Assembly (NCBI GenBank): GCA_031280645.1
Contig: JAITGL010000034.1
Coordinates: 1-15,271 of the forward strand
Direction of reading: 5' to 3'
DNA: 15,271 bases
Origin: Tannerellaceae bacterium
GTDB taxonomy: Bacteria > Bacteroidota > Bacteroidia > Bacteroidales > Tannerellaceae
The notes beneath the pieces are model-generated. The model saw only the letters and a list, made by a program, of their open reading frames with translations. It had not been told where the DNA came from and did not search any database. The stretch's first letter is position 1. Every line of letters starts with the position of its first letter. The position numbers and the translations under genes were made by a program. Shown piece by piece: positions 7,878 to 14,939 of the stretch.

Positions 7878-8744
7878 TTATCTTTTACTGGCCTCAAAGA
7901 GTATGCTTTTTTCTTTGGAAGAAAGGCTTGAGTATCCCGATTGTTTAATCTTCTCGAGAATAATGTCGATATCCTCTGCCGGATCGGCTTGATGCTGCCG
8001 TATATTCTGCGTATTATAAGTAACCTTTAGCTTCGGGCTCCGCTTACCGATATTTTCAACCTTGTCGAGTAAACGACTGATCCATGCCGTAAAATCAGAT
8101 CCCGCCTTTAGCCTGACGGCAAAAATCGCCCCTAGCAAAGCCCCGCCGATATGCGCAATATGCCCGCCGGCATTTGATGAAGTAATTGAAAGAATGTCGA
8201 CCAGCATAACGCCCATTGCAACGTATATTAGCTTGATACGCCCAATGAACAGCAACCCTATCTCAAAATCTTTACGATAAAAGGCAACCGCAAACACAAT
8301 GGCCATCACCGATGCCGAAGCCCCCAACAACATGCTCCCGCCAGCCTGATCGGCAAAAAACGGAAACACATTATAAACCAGCATATAGAATAATCCTCCG
8401 GCCACTCCTCCCAGCAAATAAACGCTCCCCAGCCTGCGAGGAGAAAAAAAGTCGACGAATATCCGCCCGAAACAATAGAGGAGTAACATGTTGAAAAGTA
8501 TATGCCAAACGTCGAAGTGAGTAAACATGTATGTAAACAGAGCCCACGGGCGAAATAATAAATCATTAGGAGAGGAAGGCAATTGCAGCCACGCTAAAAA
8601 ACTCCACTGCCTTACATCGAATAGCGTAAACGCTACGTCGGTAAAACGTATAATTAAAAAAATCCCAATATTAATAAAGAGCAGCCTCACAAGAACGCCG
8701 CCCGTACGGAATGTAACGGCAAGCTGTTTAAATAAAGAATCCAT
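7878..8744 (-). CDS. Rhomboid-family intramembrane protease with C-terminal tail (second of tandem pair)
   Basis: With the start at 8744 this is a 288-residue, six-helix-type rhomboid. Earlier in-frame starts lie inside the upstream rhomboid gene and would add an unlikely 40-residue extension. Family residues are His81 and Asn85 in HILFNML, the nucleophile region GASA (Ser143, where the second Gly of the usual GxSG is Ala), and the general base His198 in HIAHIGG. After the last helix comes a roughly 75-residue charged tail ending KSILFEASKR. Its pattern (IDxILEKIKQSGYxSLSxxEK) recalls a small domain, DUF6576 as I remember it, found on Bacteroidota rhomboids. Serine and histidine are both kept, so activity is plausible despite GASA. 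The start overlaps the end of the upstream rhomboid by 17 bases, suggesting coupled translation. Confidence 0.92.
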   Translation of the reverse strand: MDSLFKQLAVTFRTGGVLVRLLFINIGIFLIIRFTDVAFTLFDVRQWSFLAWLQLPSSPNDLLFRPWALFTYMFTHFDVWHILFNMLLLYCFGRIFVDFFSPRRLGSVYLLGGVAGGLFYMLVYNVFPFFADQAGGSMLLGASASVMAIVFAVAFYRKDFEIGLLFIGRIKLIYVAMGVMLVDILSITSSNAGGHIAHIGGALLGAIFAVRLKAGSDFTAWISRLLDKVENIGKRSPKLKVTYNTQNIRQHQADPAEDIDIILEKIKQSGYSSLSSKEKSILFEASKR

Positions 8745-9444
8745 CTTTAGGATATTTCTTTTTCCAATATAAAATAAGAAAGAAACCAAACAACATTCCG
8801 CCGAGATGTGCAAAATGCGCCACATTGTCGCCACTGAAGCCGGCAATCCCCGTAAAAAGCTCAATCAACCCATAGCCCGCCACTACATACTTGGCCTTTA
8901 CCGGAATAGGTATAAACATAATGAAAATAGGCGCGTTCGGAAAATTCATCCCAAATGCCAGCAAAATACCGAACACAGCCCCCGAAGCGCCAATTGTAAC
9001 AAGCATGTCGAGAGCCTGAGCGCGGCCAACAATAGCATCTCCCATGTCGACCATCTGAGATGGTGAAAACAATAAATCGCGTAGCGAAAATGCCCAGGTG
9101 AGCTCTTGAACAATTCCGGCGCCGATGCCAGTAATGAAGTAAAATAACAAAAATCGCTTACTTCCCCACAACATTTCGAGCGTTCGTCCAAACATAAAAA
9201 CCGCGAACATGTTAAAGAAAAGATGAGAGAAATCTCTTGTATCATGAAGAAACATGTACGACACAAATTGTACAGAATTAAAATGCTCCGCCCCTGGGAA
9301 ATGAAGCCCCAGAGTTTCAATCAAATCGAAACCCGTTGTCGAGGGCAACACCCGGCTGGCAACCCAGCAAATGAGATTAATGATGATAAGATTTGTAGTA
9401 ACTGGAGGAATATTGCTCCAAAAAGAAGTGTTCAATCGGTTCAT
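8728..9444 (-). CDS. Rhomboid-family intramembrane serine protease (first of tandem pair)
   Basis: The 238-residue polytopic membrane protein carries the complete rhomboid signature: His74 and Asn78 in SHLFFNMF, the nucleophile Ser154 in GASGAVFG, and the general base His213 in VAHFAHLGG. It would cleave transmembrane segments of substrate proteins in the inner membrane; substrates are unknown. It is the first gene of a three-gene minus-strand unit and overlaps the next rhomboid gene by 17 bases. A TATCTTTG box lies 24-31 bases upstream of the ATG. Compared with the second copy it lacks the charged C-terminal tail and ends shortly after the last helix with a Lys-rich YWKKKYPKDGFFI. The pair may be specialised duplicates. 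Confidence 0.95.
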   Translation of the reverse strand: MNRLNTSFWSNIPPVTTNLIIINLICWVASRVLPSTTGFDLIETLGLHFPGAEHFNSVQFVSYMFLHDTRDFSHLFFNMFAVFMFGRTLEMLWGSKRFLLFYFITGIGAGIVQELTWAFSLRDLLFSPSQMVDMGDAIVGRAQALDMLVTIGASGAVFGILLAFGMNFPNAPIFIMFIPIPVKAKYVVAGYGLIELFTGIAGFSGDNVAHFAHLGGMLFGFFLILYWKKKYPKDGFFI

Positions 9445-9467
9445 TATAATAGTTGATTGTTTTTTTG

Positions 9468-9475
9468 CAAAGATA
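9468..9475 (-). promoter_or_regulatory. -7 promoter box for the rhomboid operon
   Basis: On the minus strand TATCTTTG (9475-9468) is an exact TAnnTTTG match followed by GC, the usual Bacteroidota context, 24 bases from the first rhomboid ATG. I see no TTG at the expected 19-21-base distance, so only the -7 element is supported. An A/T tract (9475-9488) lies just upstream. Confidence 0.55.
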
Positions 9476-9642
9476 CTTTTTTTTTAAAACCTCATTGCCT
9501 TCGCCGCCAAAATAGCCGTCCCATCTACCGGTAAGCATTTCCATATAATCATGAAAGTCTTACAGTAAATGCCAAAGGGAGTTATATTTTTTCATGAAGA
9601 CTCTGACAATAAGCTCCGTTGCACGCATCGCAAGTTCAACAT

Positions 9643-9744
9643 ATGAAGCGAAAGCTAAGAGAAGAACAAGCGGGACATCCCGGCAGTAGTAAAAAAGCAT
9701 TCAAGAAAAAAATCAAGAAAGATTTGGAGAATAGAAAGGATTAA
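9643..9744 (+). CDS. Possible 33-residue basic peptide
   Basis: A short ATG-to-TAA frame encodes a 33-residue Lys-rich, probably helical peptide starting MKRKLREEQAGHPG and containing KKAFKKKIKKDLENRKD. The charge pattern is not what random translation usually gives. The frame ends two bases before the tRNA promoter's -7 box and covers its TTTG element. There is no Shine-Dalgarno sequence and no clear promoter upstream (only a TATATTTT one mismatch from TAnnTTTG at 9583-9590). A different frame in the same stretch is also open for 31 codons from 9594, which weakens the case. I do not recognise a family with certainty. Confidence 0.35.
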   Translation: MKRKLREEQAGHPGSSKKAFKKKIKKDLENRKD

Positions 9745-9753
9745 CTATCTTTG
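9723..9753 (+). promoter_or_regulatory. Promoter of the tRNA-Arg gene
   Basis: TTTG (9723-9726), a 19-base spacer and TATCTTTG (9746-9753) are an exact fit to the Bacteroidota housekeeping promoter. Initiation near 9760 would leave a leader of about 14 bases before the tRNA's first base. Confidence 0.85.
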
Positions 9754-9773
9754 TACCTCGAAAAGGCAATATC

Positions 9774-9847
9774 GGCCGCGTAGCTCAACTGAATAGAGTA
9801 GCTGACTACGGATCAGCCGGTTACAGGTTTGAATCCTGTCGCGGTCA
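9774..9847 (+). tRNA. tRNA-Arg, anticodon ACG
   Basis: The full cloverleaf can be drawn: acceptor 9774-9780 with 9840-9846 (one G-U), D stem GCTC/GAGT, anticodon stem GCTGA/TCAGC around loop CTACGGA with anticodon ACG at 9808-9810, a 5-base variable region, and T stem ACAGG/CCTGT. The discriminator is A (9847) and CCA is not encoded. Arginine identity features are present (A20 in the D loop, C35). After A34-to-inosine editing it would read CGU, CGC and CGA. Unusually, the D loop has G18-A19 instead of GG and the T loop reads TTTGAAT instead of TTCGAAT, so the 19-56 pair is A-U rather than G-C. It has its own promoter and terminator. Confidence 0.93.
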
Positions 9848-9875
9848 CTGATGTTGGAGCCATATTTTATGTTAT

Positions 9876-9912
9876 TGGCGATGCCGAGGTTAACGAGGTG
9901 TCGCCATTTTTT
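9876..9912 (+). terminator. Rho-independent terminator of the tRNA gene
   Basis: TGGCGATGCC (9876-9885) pairs with GGTGTCGCCA (9897-9906) over 10 bp with two G-U pairs, around an 11-base loop, followed by six T residues (9907-9912). It lies 28 bases after the tRNA discriminator base. Confidence 0.75.
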
Positions 9913-10002
9913 ATGGACGTTCCGGCCGTTATAATCAAAATTGACAGCGAAACCGGGCTACGGAGCGTGAACCGATGTTCGTTCCTCCTCCTTCTCTATT
10001 TA

Positions 10003-10032
10003 TTGCATACAAAGCCGGAATAGTTATTTTTG
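10003..10032 (+). promoter_or_regulatory. Promoter of the lipoprotein pair
   Basis: TTG (10003-10005), a 19-base spacer and TATTTTTG (10025-10032) match the Bacteroidota promoter exactly. Initiation near 10039 lies after the upstream in-frame TTG at 10030 and before the ATG at 10063, which supports the ATG as the real start. Confidence 0.75.
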
Positions 10033-10062
10033 CTCCACCAACAATTATTTATTTTATTAGGA

Positions 10063-10896
10063 ATGAAGATATGCTTTTTGATAACATGCCTGGCCGCAGC
10101 TATTTTACTTACGGCAGGATGTAACAGTAGGGAGAGAGATGCCATGTCGCGTCTTGCAAATGCCAAATCCATGTACGAAAGAAATGAAACAATGGCAGCT
10201 AAAAACGAGATCGACACCATCCGAAAATATTATGCCGACAATGTAACGGTGATGAAAGAATCTGTTGCTCTCCTCTGGAAAATCCAACTCAAAGAGGCCG
10301 AGCGCAACTTGGCCTACTGCGACAGCCTCTTGCCAACCCGCCAAGATGAGGCCGCAGCCCTCGCAAAGGCATTTATCCTCGAAAAAAACGAGTACTCAGA
10401 GGTTGGCGCTTATATCCTTAAACAGCAAACAATCGAACGAAACGTTGAGCGCAGTTACATTCGTTGCAGCGTGAGTGAAAAAGGCGAGATCAGCCTCGCC
10501 AGCGTTTACTTCGGCTCTTTGCCTATTAATCACACCGGAATCCGCATCAGCGCAGGAGCGAATCTATCTGTTTCGGCCGGCCCGGTACCTTACGACGGAG
10601 GACTCAATTATCGTTTTAACGATATGGGAAATACTTCGGAAATAGTGAATTATACCGGAGCCAGCATGGATGCGATCCGCTTCGTTTGCAATAATATGAA
10701 GGAGAAGCTTAAGGTTGAATACACCGGCGGCAAACCTTATACCATATATATAGACGAACCCTCGAAGCAGGCCGTTAAGGCCACATGGGAGCTCTCTATT
10801 GTGCTGAGCGACGTCAGCGCTTTGATAAAGGAGCGCGATATCGCCCTAAGTCGCAAGGCATATTTGGAAGAGAAACTGGGCCGGCCGGCTATTTAG
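10063..10896 (+). CDS. Uncharacterised lipoprotein with helical N-terminal half
   Basis: The 277-residue protein begins with a clear lipoprotein signal peptide: hydrophobic core ITCLAAAILLTAG with lipobox LTAGC, giving Cys20 as the lipidated residue and Asn at +2. Residues 25-135 are charged and mainly helical (likely coiled coil, with many Glu, Lys and Ala). From about 140 to 245 the protein turns beta-rich and Gly-rich (RISAGANLSVSAGPVPYDGG, YRFNDMGNTSEIV). A last helix (about 250-273) is again charged. I recognise no named family or catalytic motif; it looks like a Bacteroidota-restricted envelope protein. It starts a two-gene unit with another small lipoprotein 23 bases downstream, and both may work together at the periplasmic face. 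Confidence 0.85.
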   Translation: MKICFLITCLAAAILLTAGCNSRERDAMSRLANAKSMYERNETMAAKNEIDTIRKYYADNVTVMKESVALLWKIQLKEAERNLAYCDSLLPTRQDEAAALAKAFILEKNEYSEVGAYILKQQTIERNVERSYIRCSVSEKGEISLASVYFGSLPINHTGIRISAGANLSVSAGPVPYDGGLNYRFNDMGNTSEIVNYTGASMDAIRFVCNNMKEKLKVEYTGGKPYTIYIDEPSKQAVKATWELSIVLSDVSALIKERDIALSRKAYLEEKLGRPAI

Positions 10897-10919
10897 TTGT
10901 TTTTGTTAAATTGTAAGCA

Positions 10920-11342
10920 ATGAAAAAAGTATTTTCACTATTTATCCTTCTGACTCTTTGTTGCACAGCTTGCCTAGAGGAGCAAGTTCCGGCCAAGTAT
11001 TTTGCCGGGACGATATGGGGAGCCTTTGAAACGGGCGGAGTGTACGACGGCGACAACAAATTGATTAGCGTTTATATAAATGCCCATATCCTAACCCTCA
11101 ACGAAACCTCCTTCACCCACGTCATATACCGCAAGGAAGCCGATACCGGCAGCGTGGGATATGCCGATAAGGACACAACATACACGGAAGGCGCATACAC
11201 AATCCGATATCCGAATATCACGCTTAATTACGGCAAAATGGAGCGAACAGGTACTGTTGAATGGGGAACCCTCAACCTTAACATCGACGGAGGGGAGCGC
11301 GTTCTGCAATTTGTGAAAAATACAACAGCCGGAGCACAGTAA
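10920..11342 (+). CDS. Small uncharacterised lipoprotein, beta-rich
   Basis: The 140-residue protein has a lipoprotein signal peptide (KKVFSLFILLTLCCTAC, lipidated Cys18). The mature part is acidic and appears to be made of successive beta strands: FAGTIWGAFE, KLISVYINAH, ILTLNETSFTHVIYRK, GAYTIRYPNITLNYGKM, GTVEWGTLNLNI and ERVLQFVK. This pattern, starting with a 'GTIWGAFE' strand, resembles the small lipocalin-like barrels common in Bacteroidota lipoproteins, but no family can be assigned from motifs. It lies 23 bases after the larger lipoprotein and is probably in the same transcript. Its stop codon is inside the inverted repeat at 11325-11355. Confidence 0.85.
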   Translation: MKKVFSLFILLTLCCTACLEEQVPAKYFAGTIWGAFETGGVYDGDNKLISVYINAHILTLNETSFTHVIYRKEADTGSVGYADKDTTYTEGAYTIRYPNITLNYGKMERTGTVEWGTLNLNIDGGERVLQFVKNTTAGAQ

Positions 11343-11355
11343 AGGCCCCGGCTGT
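11325..11355. terminator. Inverted repeat between convergent genes, possible terminator
   Basis: ACAGCCGG (11325-11332) and CCGGCTGT (11348-11355) form a perfect 8-bp stem around a 15-base loop that contains the stop codon of the small lipoprotein gene. In the + direction no T run follows. In the minus direction the stem is followed by TGTATTTTT, so it more likely ends the CoA-transferase transcript. Confidence 0.45.
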
Positions 11356-11388
11356 CTCAAAAAACAATGTTGAAAGAAACTCTCCAGT

Positions 11389-12882
11389 CTACATATATTT
11401 ATCCCATCTCACGTTACGCATGTCGCCGCTTTCGGCCAGCTCCTGGTGGAAAGCCAAACATGATTTGAGGTTTTGAGGCGTATGCCCCTTGATCCCCATC
11501 GCAAGATATTCGTTGAGAAGAGGGCGGAAATCAGGATGTACGCAATTGTCGATAATCCTCCGTGCGCGCTGGATGGGCGAAGTACCGCGCAAGTCGGCCA
11601 CACCGTATTCGGTGATGATTACCTTAACCGAATGTTCGCTATGATCCATGTGCGAAACCATCGGAACAAATGCGCTGATTTTACCATCTTTCGCGGTCGA
11701 CGGCGTAGTGAATATTGATAACATGGCCGAGCGGGTAAAGTCGCCCGAACCTCCGATACCGTTCATCATCCTTGTGCCCAGCACGTGAGTAGAATTGATA
11801 TTGCCGAAAATGTCGGCTTCAAGCGCTGTATTGATCGCCACAAGACCCATGCGCCGAGCCACTTCAGGGCTATTCGATATTTCCTGCGGACGAAGCAGTA
11901 TCTTGCTGCCGAAGAAAGCCAAGTCGGCATATATTTCCTCCAGAACCTGGTTGCTAACCGTTAGCGAGCATCCGCTCGCAAACTTAACCCGCCCATCCTT
12001 CATTAATTTTATAACAGAGTCTTGAATCACTTCCGTGTAAACGTTGAAAGCCGGAACCGCTACATTCTCGCCCATGCACCCAAGAACAGCGTTAGCCACG
12101 TTGCCCACCCCGCTTTGCAGAGGCACAAACTCGCGCGGCAACCGGCCGGCCTTCATTTCGCCAACTAAGAAATCAGCAACATTGCGACCAATCGCCAACG
12201 TATCGTTATCAAGCGGAGTAAACGCGCCGCCTTCGTTCTCCTCCTCTGTTTCCACAACGCCAACAATCTTTGAAGGATCAACCTTCACCACCGGCGACCC
12301 AATACGATCAGACGGCGAATAGATCGGGATTTCGCGGCGAAGCGGCGGATCGTTCGGCTCGTAAATGTCGTGCATCCCACGGATTGCCTTCGGGTGACGG
12401 CGGTTAAGCTCAACGATAATACGATCGGCAAGCCTGCAAATCGTGGGAGTGATGCCAACGGCGGCAGTCGGCACAATCTCGCCGTCGGAAGTAACGTCGG
12501 CCGCTTCGACGATCGCAACGTTTACCGGGCCGAGGAATCCGTATCGCAGCATTTGAGCAAGCTCGGAAAGATGCAGATCAAAGTAATGCGTTTCGCGCGC
12601 GTTAAGCAACGAGCGCAGATCCTTGTTCGACTGATAGGGCGTGCGAAACTTGATCGCCTTGGCGCGTGCAAGTTCGCCGTCGAGCTTATCGCCCGTTGAG
12701 GCCCCCGTGAACATTCCGATTTGAAACTCACGCCCGCAGGCATGCTCATCCTTGGCTTTCCGCGCAATTGCCGACGGAACGGCCTTGGGGCAACCGGCAG
12801 GCGTAAATCCGCTGAAGCCAACGTTGTCGTTATGATGCACAAACGATGCGGCTTCTTCGGCGGTAATAAATTTTAATGACAT
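11389..12882 (-). CDS. Acetyl-CoA hydrolase / succinyl-CoA:acetate CoA-transferase family protein
   Basis: The 497-residue enzyme belongs to the Ach1/Cat1/AarC class I CoA-transferase family, which swaps CoA between succinyl-CoA and acetate or hydrolyses acetyl-CoA. Visible landmarks are the N-terminal VGFSGFTPAGCPKAVP, the glycine loop LQSGVGNVANAV (255-266), the catalytic glutamate Glu284 in FNVYTEVIQDS, GIGGSGDF (375-382) and the C-terminal VIITEYGVADLRG (421-433). Length is close to that of bacterial succinate CoA-transferases (about 490-505). In a fermentative Bacteroidota it would link acetate or propionate formation with succinyl-CoA. Exact acyl preference cannot be read from motifs. 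It lies 52 bases after the small membrane protein gene on the same strand and is probably co-transcribed with it. Confidence 0.95.
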   Translation of the reverse strand: MSLKFITAEEAASFVHHNDNVGFSGFTPAGCPKAVPSAIARKAKDEHACGREFQIGMFTGASTGDKLDGELARAKAIKFRTPYQSNKDLRSLLNARETHYFDLHLSELAQMLRYGFLGPVNVAIVEAADVTSDGEIVPTAAVGITPTICRLADRIIVELNRRHPKAIRGMHDIYEPNDPPLRREIPIYSPSDRIGSPVVKVDPSKIVGVVETEEENEGGAFTPLDNDTLAIGRNVADFLVGEMKAGRLPREFVPLQSGVGNVANAVLGCMGENVAVPAFNVYTEVIQDSVIKLMKDGRVKFASGCSLTVSNQVLEEIYADLAFFGSKILLRPQEISNSPEVARRMGLVAINTALEADIFGNINSTHVLGTRMMNGIGGSGDFTRSAMLSIFTTPSTAKDGKISAFVPMVSHMDHSEHSVKVIITEYGVADLRGTSPIQRARRIIDNCVHPDFRPLLNEYLAMGIKGHTPQNLKSCLAFHQELAESGDMRNVRWDKYM

Positions 12883-12934
12883 AATATTCTATTAATTGTA
12901 ATGATTAAAATGTTCTTTGAATGTGATCTCAAAA

Positions 12935-13282
12935 TTAATATTTGCGATTCAGTATTTCAGAGTATATAATCCCCTGCCGAATCTCGTCGACCCCAATTTG
13001 CAGCCCGGCCGGCTCATCTTCCTGCACCGGCATAATCGCCGGCTCAGTGCGGATCGGCGTATACGCTGCAGGAGCAGGCCGAGTAACCGGAGGCCTGACT
13101 GGTTCCGGCTGCCTGTATCCGGTTTCCGGCAGCCAGTCGTCCGTTTCTTCTTCGTATTCTTCGGGAATTAATGGGCCGGCAGATGATTCCTCGGCCTCGC
13201 GCTTCTTGATAGATCTTTTGTAGATGCTGATTATAGCGGCTACCGCCGCAAAGAGTATATAAATCCAGTCGCCTTTGTCCAT
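12935..13282 (-). CDS. Small one-pass membrane protein, unknown function
   Basis: The 115-residue protein has one N-terminal membrane helix (about residues 6-21, WIYILFAAVAAIISIY) followed by a basic stop-transfer KRSIKKR, so most of it should face the cytoplasm. The middle is acidic, then Pro-rich and disordered (about 37-90). The C-terminus is a compact conserved-looking EIRQGIIYSEILNRKY. That ending recalls a set of Bacteroidota hypothetical proteins; no function is known to me. A TAAATTTG box lies 26-33 bases upstream of the ATG, and the CoA-transferase gene follows after 52 bases. Confidence 0.8.
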   Translation of the reverse strand: MDKGDWIYILFAAVAAIISIYKRSIKKREAEESSAGPLIPEEYEEETDDWLPETGYRQPEPVRPPVTRPAPAAYTPIRTEPAIMPVQEDEPAGLQIGVDEIRQGIIYSEILNRKY

Positions 13283-13307
13283 AAAACTTTTGATTATTTT
13301 TGCACTC

Positions 13308-13315
13308 CAAATTTA
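13308..13315 (-). promoter_or_regulatory. -7 promoter box for the membrane protein / CoA-transferase unit
   Basis: Minus-strand TAAATTTG (13315-13308) matches TAnnTTTG exactly and lies 25 bases before the ATG at 13282. No TTG is found at 19-21 bases upstream, so this is a partial match. Confidence 0.5.
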
Positions 13316-13369
13316 GAAAAATATTCGATAATGATAATGCCCCCCAAAAATCCAACCCCCTATAAAGTA

Positions 13370-13399
13370 AATAAGGGTAACTTCCCAGCCACCCTTATT
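13370..13399. repeat. Inverted repeat in the divergent region upstream of miaB
   Basis: Perfect 9-bp arms AATAAGGGT (13370-13378) and ACCCTTATT (13391-13399) with a 12-base spacer. Arm centres are 21 bases apart, as expected for a dimeric protein binding two helical turns apart. It could also be an RNA hairpin; no T run follows on the + strand. Confidence 0.55.
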
Positions 13400-13539
13400 C
13401 GATTTAACCAAAACCTTAACTATGAAAAAATTTACGTTTTTCGACGGCAAATGTATGACCCTTTTTTTTCCCGTGCAAGCGCCGCCATTTCTTTTTCAGA
13501 GAAAGTACTCCAAATTTAAATGTTATTAACAAACACCAA

Positions 13540-14898
13540 ATGGAACGCAACAAATTTTTAGAAGATAACCTCCCCAACAGCAAAAAACTCTTCATCGAAA
13601 CCTACGGATGCCAAATGAACGTAGCCGACAGCGAAGTCGTAGCATCCGTAATGCAACTCGCCGGATACTCCATCTGCGACACCCCCAGCGAGGCCGACGC
13701 AATCTTCATCAACACCTGCTCCGTACGCGACAACGCCGAGCAGCGAATCTACGGACGCCTCCAATTCGCACGATCGCTGCGCAAGCGAAACAAAAGCCTC
13801 ATCATCGGAGTGCTCGGCTGCATGGCCGAAAGAGTTAAAGACGAACTCATCAGCGCACACGGCGTCGACCTCGTTGCCGGACCCGACTCATACCTCGACC
13901 TGCCCAGCCTCGTAGGAGCCGTAGAGCAAGGGCAAAAAGCCATCAACGTACAGCTGTCAGCCTCCGAAACATACAATAATATCATACCCCTCAAAATCGG
14001 AGGCCCGCGCATCTCCGGATTCGTATCCATCATGCGAGGATGCAACAACTTCTGCTCATACTGCATCGTACCCTACACCCGCGGACGCGAGCGCAGTCGC
14101 GACCCGCAAAGCATCATAGCCGAAGTCGAAAGCATGAGCAGCCAGGGATTCAAGGAAGTTACCCTGCTTGGGCAAAACGTCGACTCCTACCGCTTTAGCG
14201 ACAACAGCTCCAGCATCGCCTTCCCGCAACTGCTCAGCCGCGTAGCCCGGGCAGCCCCCGGCATGCGAATACGATACGCCACCTCGCACCCGCGCGACAT
14301 GGGCCCCGACACCCTCCAAGCCATGGCGCAAAACCCCAACATCTGCCGGCATATACACCTCCCCGCACAGTCGGGCAGCAACCGCATACTCAAGCTCATG
14401 AACCGGGGATACGCCCGCGAGTGGTACCTCGAGCTCGTCGACGCGATAAGGCGGCAGCTACCCGGATGCACCGTCTCGACCGACATGTTCTGCGGCTTTC
14501 ACTCCGAAACCGAACACGACTTCCGGCAAACCCTCAGCCTCATGCAAGAAGCCCGGTTCGACGCCGCATTCATGTTCAAATACTCCGAGCGCCCCGGAAC
14601 CTACGCCGCCAAACACCTGCCCGACGATGTGCCCGAAAGCGAGAAAATACGCCGCCTCCAAGCCATGATCGAGCTCCAAGGCAAGCTATCCGAAGCAAGC
14701 AACCGCAGCGACGTGGGCCGCACCTTCACAGTACTCGTCGAAGGCTTTTCAAAACGCTCGCGCGAGCAATTCGCCGGACGAACCGAAGGGAACAAAACCG
14801 TAGTGTTCAACCGCGGAGGAGTAAGCGTCGGCCAATACGTCGACGTAAAGATTACCGGCGCAAGCTCGGCCACCCTTATCGGCTCCATCGTGAGCTGA
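13540..14898 (+). CDS. miaB: tRNA-2-methylthio-N6-dimethylallyladenosine synthase MiaB
   Basis: The 452-residue radical-SAM methylthiotransferase adds the 2-methylthio group to i6A37 of tRNAs reading codons that begin with U. The N-terminal UPF0004 domain carries the three cluster cysteines Cys24 (ETYGCQMNVADSE, the MiaB hallmark), Cys60 (NTCSVR) and Cys94 (LGCMAER). The radical-SAM motif CNNFCSYC gives Cys168, Cys172 and Cys175. A C-terminal TRAM domain covers about residues 390-452. Length is normal. All six cysteines are present, so the enzyme should be active. The coding strand is strikingly C-rich with C- and A-ending codons, matching the composition of this side of the window rather than indicating transfer. 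No clear terminator follows; a degenerate repeat array starts 41 bases after the stop. Confidence 0.97.
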   Translation: MERNKFLEDNLPNSKKLFIETYGCQMNVADSEVVASVMQLAGYSICDTPSEADAIFINTCSVRDNAEQRIYGRLQFARSLRKRNKSLIIGVLGCMAERVKDELISAHGVDLVAGPDSYLDLPSLVGAVEQGQKAINVQLSASETYNNIIPLKIGGPRISGFVSIMRGCNNFCSYCIVPYTRGRERSRDPQSIIAEVESMSSQGFKEVTLLGQNVDSYRFSDNSSSIAFPQLLSRVARAAPGMRIRYATSHPRDMGPDTLQAMAQNPNICRHIHLPAQSGSNRILKLMNRGYAREWYLELVDAIRRQLPGCTVSTDMFCGFHSETEHDFRQTLSLMQEARFDAAFMFKYSERPGTYAAKHLPDDVPESEKIRRLQAMIELQGKLSEASNRSDVGRTFTVLVEGFSKRSREQFAGRTEGNKTVVFNRGGVSVGQYVDVKITGASSATLIGSIVS

Positions 14899-14939
14899 CC
14901 AGGGGGCGGCCAAGCCTTTGCCCACAACCGTCGCCGGCC

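Larger units (their letters stand above)
13283..13539. other. Divergent intergenic region between the membrane-protein gene and miaB
   Basis: This 257-bp region separates two divergently transcribed units. It contains the minus-strand -7 box, an inverted repeat at 13370-13399, and AT-rich leader sequence before miaB. For miaB I see only a weak TACGTTTT (13433-13440) without a matching TTG. A 35-codon open frame (13422-13529) has no recognisable features and I do not call it a gene. Confidence 0.5.

Noticed and set aside
8745..8864. Forty-residue N-terminal extension of the second rhomboid
   Set aside because: It would lie wholly within the coding sequence of the first rhomboid and is not rhomboid-like; the ATG at 8744 gives a normal start.
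10030..10062. TTG start giving an 11-residue longer lipoprotein
   Set aside because: It overlaps the promoter's -7 box and spoils an ordinary lipoprotein signal peptide beginning at 10063.
13422..13529. 35-codon open frame before miaB starting MKKFTFFDGK
   Set aside because: Only the Met-Lys-Lys beginning looks gene-like; the rest has no signal peptide or domain, and no promoter fits.
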